Part shown: positions 1 to 6,472 of the stretch, piece after piece
Layout: every line of letters starts with the position of its first letter
How positions within the stretch are numbered: position 1 is the stretch's first letter
Assembly (NCBI GenBank): GCA_012800475.1
Contig: JAAZJF010000038.1
Span: 1-11,444 of the forward strand
Source: Gammaproteobacteria bacterium
GTDB taxonomy: Bacteria; Pseudomonadota; Gammaproteobacteria; Pseudomonadales; Pseudomonadaceae
DNA: 11,444 nt
Direction of reading: 5' to 3'
Program-made: the position numbers and the translations under genes
The notes under the pieces: model-generated
The model's database searches: none
Seen by the model: the letters and a program-made list of their open reading frames with translations, nothing else
What the model was told of the DNA's origin: nothing

Positions 1-51
1 ATAACCTCTGATGGAGTGCAGTGCACCCCATCAAGTCTGTGCATTACCTAG
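1..51 (+). pseudogene. Possible C-terminal tail of an IS200/IS605-family TnpB
   Basis: Frame 1 is open from the window edge to a TAG at 49-51 and encodes 16 residues ending S-L-C-I-T. No catalytic motif is visible because the body of any gene would lie outside the window. I suggest tnpB only because the stop codon lies four bases before a hairpin typical of the right end of IS200/IS605 elements. In that family the tnpB 3' end runs into, or overlaps, the omega-RNA right end. The reading frame alone proves nothing and could be chance. Confidence 0.25.
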
Positions 52-55
52 GAAA

Positions 56-86
56 CCCCCACTTCTAAAGTGGTGGGTAGTTCATA
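56..86 (+). mobile_element. Candidate IS200/IS605 right-end hairpin (omega-RNA 3' end)
   Basis: Bases 56-64 pair with 68-77 to give a nine-base-pair stem with a three-base loop (CTA) and a single bulged T at 74. The sequence after the stem is TAGTTCATAA. A GC-rich stem ending in GGGTAGTTCA is the usual look of the subterminal hairpin in IS605/IS1341-type elements, where it forms the scaffold end of the TnpB guide RNA. The element body would lie to the left of the window. The hairpin is seen directly; the family assignment comes from recognition, not alignment. A simple chance stem-loop is the alternative. Confidence 0.45.
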
Positions 87-126
87 AGAGCCGTGCTACG
101 AATTTGAAAACAACATCAATGGTCAA

Positions 127-235
127 GCCTCACCCTGTTCGTGCTGCGGCAAGCGTAGCCAGGGATGGCGCAGCGCCCGAATTGAGGCAGGATGCCTCAT
201 TGAGGGAAAAGCAGTATGAGCAGGGTGCGGCAGGC
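127..235. repeat. Cluster of nested inverted repeats
   Basis: An outer imperfect pair is formed by CACCCTGTTC (131-140) and GAGCAGGGTG (218-227), which match except for one G·T. Short arms GCCT (127-130) and AGGC (232-235) lie outside it. Within lie three perfect palindromic units in a row: GCCA-GGGA-TGGC (158-169), GGCGC-A-GCGCC (167-177) and TGAGGCA-GGA-TGCCTCA (183-199). The first and third share a GGA-containing loop. The block does not encode a recognisable protein, lies between the insertion-sequence-like end and yacG, and resembles a dispersed intergenic repeat (REP/MITE-like) or a structured RNA. No T-run follows any stem, so it is not an obvious terminator. Confidence 0.45.
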
Positions 236-292
236 ACAATTATCTCTTGAAAACATGCGCTGCTCTCACCCTCGCAAAGTCAAAAAACACTC

Positions 293-484
293 TCAATAAT
301 TAAACTCATCACCCAACATCGCATCGATATCTGGCTCGCCAGGGATGGCATGCTCTTCCGCTGCCCAAGCGCCCAGATCAATCAACTTACAACGCTCACT
401 GCAAAACGGACGCGCGGGACTTTGCTCGCCCCACTCCACCGGCTTCTGACAGGTTGGACAGGCTACTGTGGTCACAGATGTCAT
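293..484 (-). CDS. yacG: DNA gyrase inhibitor YacG (small zinc protein)
   Basis: This 63-residue protein is the usual size for YacG. It carries the family's four-cysteine zinc site: C9-x2-C12 near the N-terminus and C28-x3-C32 in the segment F-C-S-E-R-C-K. The family's D-L-G-x-W and I-P-G-E-P elements follow. In E. coli YacG binds GyrB and inhibits supercoiling (family knowledge). The ATG at 484 overlaps the coaE TGA by four bases (ATGA). It is preceded by a near-perfect Shine-Dalgarno, AAGGAGGT (complement of 490-497), five bases away, so translation is probably strong as well as coupled. coaE-yacG is the standard pseudomonad order. No clear terminator is visible after the stop; a T-rich stretch without a hairpin lies at 282-287. 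Confidence 0.93.
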   Translation of the reverse strand: MTSVTTVACPTCQKPVEWGEQSPARPFCSERCKLIDLGAWAAEEHAIPGEPDIDAMLGDEFNY

Positions 485-1092
485 GCTTGACCTCCTTTAA
501 GGGTTAAATAGTAATCATGCAAACGTGCGACTTCTCGCTGTAAAGCCTGCTTATCCGCCGCATTACACAGCACATCATCCGCATATTTTAAACGCTCATC
601 ACGCGCTAACTGCACCTGCATAATAGAACGCAATTGTGCTTCACTGACCTGATCACGCTGCAAAGCACGCTCAAGCTGCACTTCAGTTGGCACATCCACC
701 ACCAGCACACGTTGCACCACTTTATACTGCCCAGACTCCACCAACAGCGGCGACACTAAAATCACATACGGTGATTGTGCAGCCGCCAGAAACTGATCAA
801 TCTCTTGGCGAATCATGGGATGCAATAAACGCTCAAGCCATTGGCGCTGTTCAGGCTCAGCAAAGATATGCTCGCGTAATGCCGCGCGATTCAGCTGGCC
901 ATCCGCTTGCAATACATCGGCACCAAAACGCTGCACAATCTGTGCTAAAGCAGGACGTCCCGGCTCCACTACCCAGCGTGCGGCATGGTCAGCATCAATG
1001 GCTTCAACACCCAGCTCAACAAAAGCATCTGCTGCAGCACTTTTACCGCTACCGATACCACCGGTCAGTCCTAACACCCAAGGTTTAGTCAC
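481..1092 (-). CDS. coaE: Dephospho-CoA kinase
   Basis: The enzyme phosphorylates dephospho-CoA at the 3'-OH of the ribose, the last step of coenzyme A synthesis, in the cytoplasm. The 203-residue protein opens with the P-loop G-G-I-G-S-G-K-S at residues 11-18 and has the expected D-A-D and L-L-V-E-S segments. Its length fits the family. The start is GTG at 1092; no in-frame ATG exists before the upstream stop, and TAAGGA lies about eight bases upstream. In Pseudomonas the usual upstream neighbours are the pil genes with pilD. Here the preceding gene is trpC, 113 bases away, so the coaE-yacG pair has been separated from pilD. It shares a four-base overlap with yacG. Confidence 0.95.
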   Translation of the reverse strand: MTKPWVLGLTGGIGSGKSAAADAFVELGVEAIDADHAARWVVEPGRPALAQIVQRFGADVLQADGQLNRAALREHIFAEPEQRQWLERLLHPMIRQEIDQFLAAAQSPYVILVSPLLVESGQYKVVQRVLVVDVPTEVQLERALQRDQVSEAQLRSIMQVQLARDERLKYADDVLCNAADKQALQREVARLHDYYLTLKGGQA

Positions 1093-1125
1093 GCTCTTGA
1101 TCCTTATTGACGGCTTTTAAAATCC

Positions 1126-1153
1126 ATACTAACCGATGCTAGCGCTGGGTAAA
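1126..1153 (-). promoter_or_regulatory. Weak sigma70-like promoter candidate for coaE-yacG
   Basis: On the minus strand TTTACC (1153-1148) is followed after 16 bases by TAGTAT (1131-1126). Each hexamer matches four of six consensus positions. It is the best placed pair in the 113-base trpC-coaE gap, but such matches are common by chance. Confidence 0.25.
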
Positions 1154-1156
1154 TAC

Positions 1157-1180
1157 TGCAAACGAAGCATCTTCGCCGCA
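1157..1180 (-). terminator. Hairpin after trpC, possible weak terminator
   Basis: On the minus strand the segment folds as TGCGG-CGAAG, loop ATG, CTTCG-TTTGCA. This gives about ten pairs including two G·U and one bulged base. It starts 25 bases after the trpC stop and would end the trp message before coaE. The tail reads GTATTTACCC, with only a short T-run, so intrinsic termination is uncertain. Confidence 0.35.
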
Positions 1181-1205
1181 GACTCGATGTATGTATTGAT
1201 GCTAT

Positions 1206-2009
1206 TTACTTAGGAAAAAACAAGCGCTTTAACTCAGCACCCGGATCATTAGCACGCATAAATGCTTCGCCAACTAAGAAGGCATGCACATTATTAATTT
1301 CCATCAATTCCACATCCGTGCGCTGCAAAATACCGCTTTCAGTAATCACCAAACGCTCCTGTGGAATGCGTGGCAATAACTCTAACGTCGTTTCCAGCGA
1401 CACTTCAAAGTTATGCAAATTACGGTTATTAATGCCCACCAGCGGTGTATCGAGATGAGTCAAAACACGATCCAACTCCACACCATCATGCACTTCAGCC
1501 AGTACATCTAAACCCAACTCTTTTGCAGTAGCGGCTAATTCCAGCATTTGCCCATCATCTAAGCAGGCAGCAATCAGCAACACGCAGTCCGCACCTAAAG
1601 CACGGGCTTCAACAATCTGGTAGGGATCGACCATAAAATCTTTACGGATCACCGGCAGCGTGCAGGCATTGCGTGCTTCTTGTAAATAACGATCAGCACC
1701 TTGGAAAAAATCAATATCGGTCAAAACTGATAAACAGGTTGCACCACCTTGCGCGTAACTTTGCGCCAGCCACTGCGGTACAAAATCTTCACGCAGCACA
1801 CCTTTACTGGGTGAGGCTTTTTTAATTTCAGCAATCACCGCAGGCTGCTTTTTTTGCACTTGCTGCTGTAACGCACGAGCAAAACCACGCACCGCCGAGG
1901 CCTGTTGCGCTTGGGCATGCAATTCACTCACACTCACAACCTGTCGACGCGCAGCGACTTCTTCATGCTTACGCGCAACAATTTTTTCTAATACCGTAGG
2001 GATGCTCAT
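1206..2009 (-). CDS. trpC: Indole-3-glycerol phosphate synthase
   Basis: TrpC closes the ring of 1-(2-carboxyphenylamino)-1-deoxyribulose 5-phosphate to indole-3-glycerol phosphate, releasing CO2 and water. The 267-residue single-domain TIM barrel (no fused TrpF, as in pseudomonads) shows the family motifs in order: A-E-I-K-K-A-S-P-S-K-G at residues 60-70 with catalytic E61 and K63, then I-R-K-D-F (catalytic lysine), L-A-E-V-H, G-I-N-N-R-N and I-T-E-S-G-I. The ATG at 2009 overlaps the trpD TGA by four bases. GGAGG lies about ten bases upstream inside trpD, so the genes are translationally coupled. It is the last gene of the trp cluster; in P. aeruginosa vfr follows trpC, but here coaE does. 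Confidence 0.97.
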   Translation of the reverse strand: MSIPTVLEKIVARKHEEVAARRQVVSVSELHAQAQQASAVRGFARALQQQVQKKQPAVIAEIKKASPSKGVLREDFVPQWLAQSYAQGGATCLSVLTDIDFFQGADRYLQEARNACTLPVIRKDFMVDPYQIVEARALGADCVLLIAACLDDGQMLELAATAKELGLDVLAEVHDGVELDRVLTHLDTPLVGINNRNLHNFEVSLETTLELLPRIPQERLVITESGILQRTDVELMEINNVHAFLVGEAFMRANDPGAELKRLFFPK

Positions 2010-3055
2010 GCGTTGTTCGCCTCCTGCTTAAAGACTGAAGTAAAAGACACCAATTCTGATAATTTCTCGATGGCCAGACCGGTATAAATCGTATCGTGGG
2101 CACGGGCTACACCTTCTTTTAAAGTGCTGGCCACACCCGCTGCATATAAAGCAGCACCGGCATTGAGCGCAATCATTTCTGCAGCTTTATGCGCATAGGG
2201 TAATTCGCGTTTACCTAAAGCATCACGGATCAAGGTGTAAGAAGCAGCAGCATCCTCGACTTCCAAACCAATCAGTGACTGGCTGTCGATCCCAAAGTCT
2301 TCCGGCTGAATACGGTACTCGGTGATGGCGCCGTCTTTAAGTTCAGCGACAAAGGTCGGCGCGCCTAAGCTGATTTCATCCATACCATCTTGCGCGTGCA
2401 CGACTAACACGTGGTTGCTACCTAAACGCAGCAGTACTTCAGCTAAAGGACGGCACAGCTGCTTACTGAATACGCCAATCACTTGGTTTTTCACTTGCGC
2501 GGGGTTGCTCATGGGACCCAGAATATTAAACAGGGTACGCAAGCCTAACTCTTTACGCGGGCCACTGGCATGACGCATCGCACCATGATGCGCGGGGGCA
2601 AACATAAAACCCACGCCGACAGTTTCAACACAACGCGTCACTTGCTCAGCGGTTAAATCAAGGTTCACGCCAGCAGCTTCGAGCAAATCAGCGCTACCGC
2701 TTTTACCGGACACGGCGCGGTTGCCATGCTTCGCCACTTGACCACCAGCGGCGGCCACCACAAATGCAGCAGCGGTTGAGACGTTAAAAATATTCATGCC
2801 GTCGCCACCGGTGCCGCAGGTATCGACAAGGTGCTCGCCGCTAATATCTACCGGTTGCGCTAATTCACGCAGCACTTGCACAGCGCCGACAATTTCATCG
2901 ATGCTTTCACTTTTCATGCGCATCGCCACTAAAAAACCGCCGACCTGTGCTTCAGTGCACTGCCCGGTCATAATCTGGCGCATCACCGCCTGCATTTCTG
3001 CAGTGCTTAAATCTAAATGACTCACTGCGCGATTGAGCGCTTCTTTAATATCCAT
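2006..3055 (-). CDS. trpD: Anthranilate phosphoribosyltransferase
   Basis: TrpD transfers the phosphoribosyl group of PRPP to anthranilate, the second committed tryptophan step. The 349-residue protein has the PRPP-binding glycine loop D-T-C-G-T-G-G-D-G at residues 78-86, N-x-S-T at 91-94 and K-H-G-N-R at 109-113, all diagnostic of the family. Length matches stand-alone pseudomonad TrpD rather than the TrpGD fusion of enterobacteria. The ATG at 3055 shares one base with the trpG TAA (TAATG). A purine-rich GGGGAGGG lies about ten bases upstream, so coupled translation is expected. The stop overlaps the start of trpC. Confidence 0.97.
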   Translation of the reverse strand: MDIKEALNRAVSHLDLSTAEMQAVMRQIMTGQCTEAQVGGFLVAMRMKSESIDEIVGAVQVLRELAQPVDISGEHLVDTCGTGGDGMNIFNVSTAAAFVVAAAGGQVAKHGNRAVSGKSGSADLLEAAGVNLDLTAEQVTRCVETVGVGFMFAPAHHGAMRHASGPRKELGLRTLFNILGPMSNPAQVKNQVIGVFSKQLCRPLAEVLLRLGSNHVLVVHAQDGMDEISLGAPTFVAELKDGAITEYRIQPEDFGIDSQSLIGLEVEDAAASYTLIRDALGKRELPYAHKAAEMIALNAGAALYAAGVASTLKEGVARAHDTIYTGLAIEKLSELVSFTSVFKQEANNA

Positions 3056-3648
3056 TAACGCTGCCCTCCCCTTTGTTTTAAAAAGTTAGCCAATAACTCA
3101 TGCCCTTGCTCAGTCAAAATAGACTCGGGATGAAACTGCACCCCTTCAATATTTAGAGTGCGGTGCTGCAATCCCATAATGGCCTCCAGCTCGCCCTGCT
3201 CAGTTTGTGTCCAAGCGGTGATTTCTAAATCAGCTGGCAAACTGGTCGGCGCGACCACCAACGAGTGATAGCGTGTGGCCGTGAGCGGATTATTTAACTG
3301 ATTGAACACGCCCGTATTATGGTGATACACCGCACTGGTTTTACCATGCATCGGCTGCGCAGCACGTACCACCTCACCGCCAAACACTTGGCCGATGCTC
3401 TGATGCCCCAAGCACACGCCGAGAATAGGTACTAACCCAGCAAACGCCTGAATCGCTGCCAATGACACGCCGGCCTCATTGGGTGTGCACGGCCCGGGCG
3501 AGATCACCACACGCTCCGGTTGCATCGCCAATAATTCTGGCACGGTGTATTCATCATTACGCACCACTTTGACCTCAGCACCCAGTTCAGCAAAATACTG
3601 CACCAAATTCCAAGTAAAGGAGTCGTAATTATCGATCATCAGCAGCAT
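3055..3648 (-). CDS. trpG: Anthranilate synthase glutamine amidotransferase subunit
   Basis: TrpG hydrolyses glutamine and channels ammonia to TrpE to make anthranilate. The 197-residue class I amidotransferase shows I-D-N-Y-D-S-F-T at residues 5-12, the oxyanion-loop motif S-P-G-P-C-T-P at 50-56, the nucleophile C79 in G-V-C-L-G-H-Q, and the rest of the triad H173 and E175 in F-H-P-E-S. The ATG at 3648 has AAGGA about nine bases upstream. A family ambiguity exists with PabA (folate), which is very similar. Its place directly before trpD and trpC argues for TrpG, though one protein often serves both. Only 44 bases separate it from ddh, so it probably depends on read-through from trpE-ddh or on a promoter inside ddh. 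Confidence 0.95.
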   Translation of the reverse strand: MLLMIDNYDSFTWNLVQYFAELGAEVKVVRNDEYTVPELLAMQPERVVISPGPCTPNEAGVSLAAIQAFAGLVPILGVCLGHQSIGQVFGGEVVRAAQPMHGKTSAVYHHNTGVFNQLNNPLTATRYHSLVVAPTSLPADLEITAWTQTEQGELEAIMGLQHRTLNIEGVQFHPESILTEQGHELLANFLKQRGGQR

Positions 3649-3692
3649 ACAGGGCGGTCCTTAGACAATTAAGGGAGCGAGGCTAAATGGGT

Positions 3693-4679
3693 TTATAGCA
3701 ATTCTTTACGCAATTGTGCTGGGCTTTTAGGTGATAACAAACCGGGGGCAATATCAAAGACCGTTTTCGCACCGATATCACTGACGCGCGCTAAACGATG
3801 CACCGCACGGGCATAAGCCACCAAGACGCTGGCGGTGAACTCAGGGTTACTGCCCAGCGCTAATGAGTACTCAACGGTTTGTGTATTTTGCTCGCCCGTC
3901 TTACCACTGCGAATCACAAAGCCACCGTGCGGCATGCTGCTGTGCTCTTTGGCAAAGGTGTCTTGGTCGATAAAATTAACCGTGGTGTCAAAATCCGCAA
4001 AGTAATCAGGCATGGTGACAATACTGTCGCGTACCACATCGGCATCCGCACCTTCAGCCAGTACCACATAGCACTCACGTTTATGCTTTTCACGGGTGGT
4101 CAGCTCAGGCTGCTCACCACTGCGCACGCGCGCAATCGCCTCTTCAGACGGCAAGGTATATTGCACGCCCGACTGCACACCGGGTACACGACGCACTGCA
4201 TCGGAGTGACCTTGGCTTAAGCCTTTACCCCAAAACGTATAGGTTTCACCTTCAGGCAAAATAGCCTCACCAAACAGACGGTTCAGTGAGAACAAACCTG
4301 GATCCCAACCCACAGATAATAAGGCCACACGCCCCGCGTCACGCGCTGACTGATCCAGCGCGGCATAGTACTCAGGCACTTTGGCGTGAGTATCAAAGCT
4401 ATCCACGGTATTAAAAAACTGCGCCAAATAAGGACCTTGCTCTGGCAAGTCAGTTTTGGAGCCGCCACACAGAATCATCACATCGACTTCATCTTGGTAC
4501 TGTTCAATGCTCGACATCGCGTGCACAGGTACGCTGCTATCAAGCAAAGTGACGCTCGCTGGATCACGGCGGCTGAACACACCGACCAAACGCATATCTG
4601 GACTTTGCGCCAACGCAGATTCAACGCCACGTCCTAAATTGCCATAACCGGCAATGGCTACTCTAATTCGATTCGACAT
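3693..4679 (-). CDS. ddh: meso-Diaminopimelate D-dehydrogenase
   Basis: Ddh catalyses the reversible NADPH-dependent reductive amination of tetrahydrodipicolinate to meso-diaminopimelate. This is a one-step bypass of the succinylase branch for lysine and peptidoglycan precursors. The 328-residue protein is about the size of the Corynebacterium enzyme (about 320). It has a Rossmann motif G-Y-G-N-L-G at residues 11-16, S-V-G-W-D-P-G at 122-128, the substrate-loop motif G-K-G-L-S-Q-G-H-S-D-A at 151-161, and later M-P-D-Y-F and M-P-H-G-G, closely following the corynebacterial sequence. The ATG at 4679 has AAGGG about nine bases upstream. It lies between trpE (46-base gap) and trpG (44-base gap), which is unusual. 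Codon use does not look foreign by eye. The enzyme identity is firm; its role in this cell is inference. Confidence 0.95.
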   Translation of the reverse strand: MSNRIRVAIAGYGNLGRGVESALAQSPDMRLVGVFSRRDPASVTLLDSSVPVHAMSSIEQYQDEVDVMILCGGSKTDLPEQGPYLAQFFNTVDSFDTHAKVPEYYAALDQSARDAGRVALLSVGWDPGLFSLNRLFGEAILPEGETYTFWGKGLSQGHSDAVRRVPGVQSGVQYTLPSEEAIARVRSGEQPELTTREKHKRECYVVLAEGADADVVRDSIVTMPDYFADFDTTVNFIDQDTFAKEHSSMPHGGFVIRSGKTGEQNTQTVEYSLALGSNPEFTASVLVAYARAVHRLARVSDIGAKTVFDIAPGLLSPKSPAQLRKELL

Positions 4680-4725
4680 TTAAATTTACCCTTAACAATA
4701 AAGACTTGAATACATCACAAACCTA

Positions 4726-6210
4726 TCAGCTGCTTGGCTTACTTTTTTCTGCCAAGGCTACGGCTTTAAACATGGCACGGCGCTTGTTGAGCGTTTCTTC
4801 CCACTCCAACTCAGGCTGGGAATCAGCGACAATTCCAGCGCCAGCTTGTACATGCAGCTGACCGTTTTTAATCACTGCAGTACGAATAGCAATCGCCGTA
4901 TCCATATTGCCATTCCACGCCCAATAACCCACAGCACCGCCGTACACGCCGCGTTTAATGGGCTCGAGCTGATCAATAATTTCCATCGCACGCACTTTTG
5001 GCGCACCCGATAAGGTGCCGGCAGGTAAAGTTGCACGCAATGCATCCATGGAGTTTAAGTCGTCACGCAGCTGGCCGGTGACATTGGAGACAATGTGCAT
5101 CACGTTAGAATAACGCTCAATAATCATTTTTTCAGTGACGTTGACGCTGCCAGTCTCTGCCACTCGCCCCACATCATTGCGACCTAAATCGATCAGCATT
5201 AAATGCTCGGCCAGCTCTTTTTTATCGGCTAATAGTTCATGTTCAAGGGCAATATCTTGCTCTTCAGTGGCACCGCGTGGGCGCGTACCGGCAATGGGGC
5301 GCACAGTCACTAAACCGTCTTCTACGCGCACCAAAACTTCTGGCGAACTGCCCACCACATGAAACTCAGCGAAGTTAAAGAAGTACATATAAGGCGTAGG
5401 GTTAAAGCAGCGCAGCGCGCGGTATAAATCAATCGGCGCAGCGGTGAACGGCACTGACATGCGCTGCGAAATCACCACTTGCATGCAGTCACCGGCCGCG
5501 ATGTATTCTTTAATATCCAGTACTGCTTGCTGATAATCTTCACGACTAAAGCTGGAGGTAAACTCAGGCTCCACACCGTCAATCTGCTGCAAATCCACAC
5601 CCAAGCGCGGGGTAAATGGTTTGTGTAATTGTGCACTGAGCAGATCCAATTCAAGCAAACCTTGCTGATAAGCATCGGGCTGGCTGGGATCGGCTAAAAC
5701 GATCAAATGTAGCTTGCCAGAAAGATTATCGAAGACTACGACAGCATCCGAGACCAAGAGCAAAATATCCGGCGTACCCAGTGGATCAGGATTGGGACAC
5801 TCGGCTAAGCGCTGCTCAACATAGCGCACGCTATCATAGCCAAAATAACCAACGAGACCACCATTAAAGCGTGGCAAGCCTGGCAAAGTGGGCACTTGAT
5901 AACGGGCTTTAAATTGCTCAACGAAATCCAGTGGATCATCCACTTCCAGATCTTCCACCACACGCTCATGGGTGATCACCCGCACGCGCTTACCATCGAC
6001 ACGTAAACGCGTGCTGCTGGGCAGACCAATAATGGAGAAACGCCCCCACTTCTCGCCGCCTTGCACCGACTCTAAGAGGTAGGAATAGGGTGCATCAGCG
6101 AGTTTTAAATAAATGGACAGCGGCGTATCAAAATCAGCCAAGGTTTCGCGGGCCAAAGGGATACGGTTATAGCCTTGTGCAGCTAAGCGCAAAAATTCTT
6201 CGTGGGTCAT
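4726..6210 (-). CDS. trpE: Anthranilate synthase component I
   Basis: TrpE converts chorismate and ammonia from TrpG into anthranilate and is the feedback-inhibited entry to tryptophan synthesis. The protein has 494 residues, close to the pseudomonad length. The tryptophan-binding motif L-L-E-S-V-Q-G-G is at residues 45-52. The chorismate-binding domain shows N-P-T-P-Y-M-Y-F-F, P-I-A-G-T-R-P-R-G, L-I-D-L-G-R-N-D-V-G-R, G-T-L-S-G-A-P-K and G-V-Y-G-G-A-V-G-Y. I chose the ATG at 6210 (M-T-H-E-E-F) because homology with pseudomonad TrpE begins there and GAGG lies five bases upstream. An earlier in-frame ATG at 6273 would add 21 unconserved residues that overlap the leader hairpins. ddh follows after 46 bases. 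Confidence 0.97.
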   Translation of the reverse strand: MTHEEFLRLAAQGYNRIPLARETLADFDTPLSIYLKLADAPYSYLLESVQGGEKWGRFSIIGLPSSTRLRVDGKRVRVITHERVVEDLEVDDPLDFVEQFKARYQVPTLPGLPRFNGGLVGYFGYDSVRYVEQRLAECPNPDPLGTPDILLLVSDAVVVFDNLSGKLHLIVLADPSQPDAYQQGLLELDLLSAQLHKPFTPRLGVDLQQIDGVEPEFTSSFSREDYQQAVLDIKEYIAAGDCMQVVISQRMSVPFTAAPIDLYRALRCFNPTPYMYFFNFAEFHVVGSSPEVLVRVEDGLVTVRPIAGTRPRGATEEQDIALEHELLADKKELAEHLMLIDLGRNDVGRVAETGSVNVTEKMIIERYSNVMHIVSNVTGQLRDDLNSMDALRATLPAGTLSGAPKVRAMEIIDQLEPIKRGVYGGAVGYWAWNGNMDTAIAIRTAVIKNGQLHVQAGAGIVADSQPELEWEETLNKRRAMFKAVALAEKSKPSS

Positions 6211-6223
6211 ATCAGCCTCGTGG

Positions 6224-6315
6224 CAAGAGGAAAAAGAGGAAGAGCACAAACATGCCGCTCGACGAGCGACCAATATAATTTAGACGCGCCAACGCCAACG
6301 GCCGAATGCCGCTGG
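6224..6315 (-). promoter_or_regulatory. Candidate trpE transcription attenuator
   Basis: Three overlapping hairpins occur on the minus strand. Hairpin 1 (6315-6295) pairs CCAGCGGC with GCCGTTGG, loop ATTCG, and includes the first Trp codon. Hairpin A (6270-6254) pairs GTCGCTC with GAGCGGC, loop GTC, and starts nine bases after the leader stop. Hairpin B (6260-6242) pairs GAGCG with TGCTC and reuses the right arm of A. It is followed by a pyrimidine/U-rich tract at 6241-6224. The expected logic is that a ribosome stalled at the Trp codons leaves A free to form and blocks B, while a ribosome at the stop codon covers the left arm of A and allows B to terminate. The pairings are seen; the roles are inferred. 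B is only five pairs. Confidence 0.5.
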
Positions 6316-6351
6316 TAACGTGCCTATCAATAGTTTGTGATCAACAACCAC
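6280..6351 (-). CDS. trpL: Candidate trp leader peptide
   Basis: This is a 23-codon reading frame starting at GTG (6351-6349), with AAGGG (6364-6360) eight bases upstream. It ends F-G-R-W-R-W-R-V before TAA at 6282-6280. Two Trp codons (6297-6295 and 6291-6289) separated by one Arg sit just before the stop, 69 bases upstream of the trpE start. Closely spaced Trp codons at the end of a short frame ahead of trpE are the hallmark of ribosome-mediated attenuation. A TTG at 6330 would give a 16-residue version but has no ribosome-binding site. The frame stays open upstream to about 6480, but that part resembles nothing I know, so the short leader is the better reading. Confidence 0.55.
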   Translation of the reverse strand: MVVDHKLLIGTLPAAFGRWRWRV

Positions 6352-6388
6352 GAGCGGATCCCTTGGGATGGACTTAAAATATTTCCTA

Positions 6389-6417
6389 ACACTAGCGCAG
6401 GCCACCATAACGCGCAA
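6389..6417 (-). promoter_or_regulatory. Possible promoter for the trp leader and trpE
   Basis: On the minus strand TTGCGC (6417-6412) is followed after 17 bases by TAGTGT (6394-6389). A start near 6382 would place the leader ribosome-binding site within about 20 bases of the 5' end, as expected for an attenuated leader. The -10 hexamer is poor (three of six), so the geometry is the main support. Confidence 0.3.
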
Positions 6418-6472
6418 CCAATAGATGCCAGATTCGACTATTTCATCGCACAAGGGCAGCGGCGCTGAGCAT

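Noticed and set aside
11..250. 79-residue open frame on the plus strand at the left edge
   Set aside because: It runs through the hairpin and the nested palindromes, has no recognisable domain or ribosome-binding site, and its composition reflects the repeats rather than a protein.
158..349. The 12-base sequence GCCAGGGATGGC occurring at 158-169 and again at 338-349
   Set aside because: The second copy encodes the conserved A-I-P-G segment of YacG, so the match is most simply a coincidence of a short self-complementary motif.
687..1088. Long open frame opposite coaE (133 codons), and a similar one opposite ddh at 3879-4220
   Set aside because: Both are antisense shadows of well-supported conserved genes, with no ribosome-binding sites or recognisable motifs.
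6211..6273. N-terminal extension of TrpE from an upstream ATG
   Set aside because: The 21 extra residues are Ser/Cys-rich and not part of the family. They overlap the attenuator hairpins and U-rich tract, and the ATG at 6210 has GAGG correctly placed.
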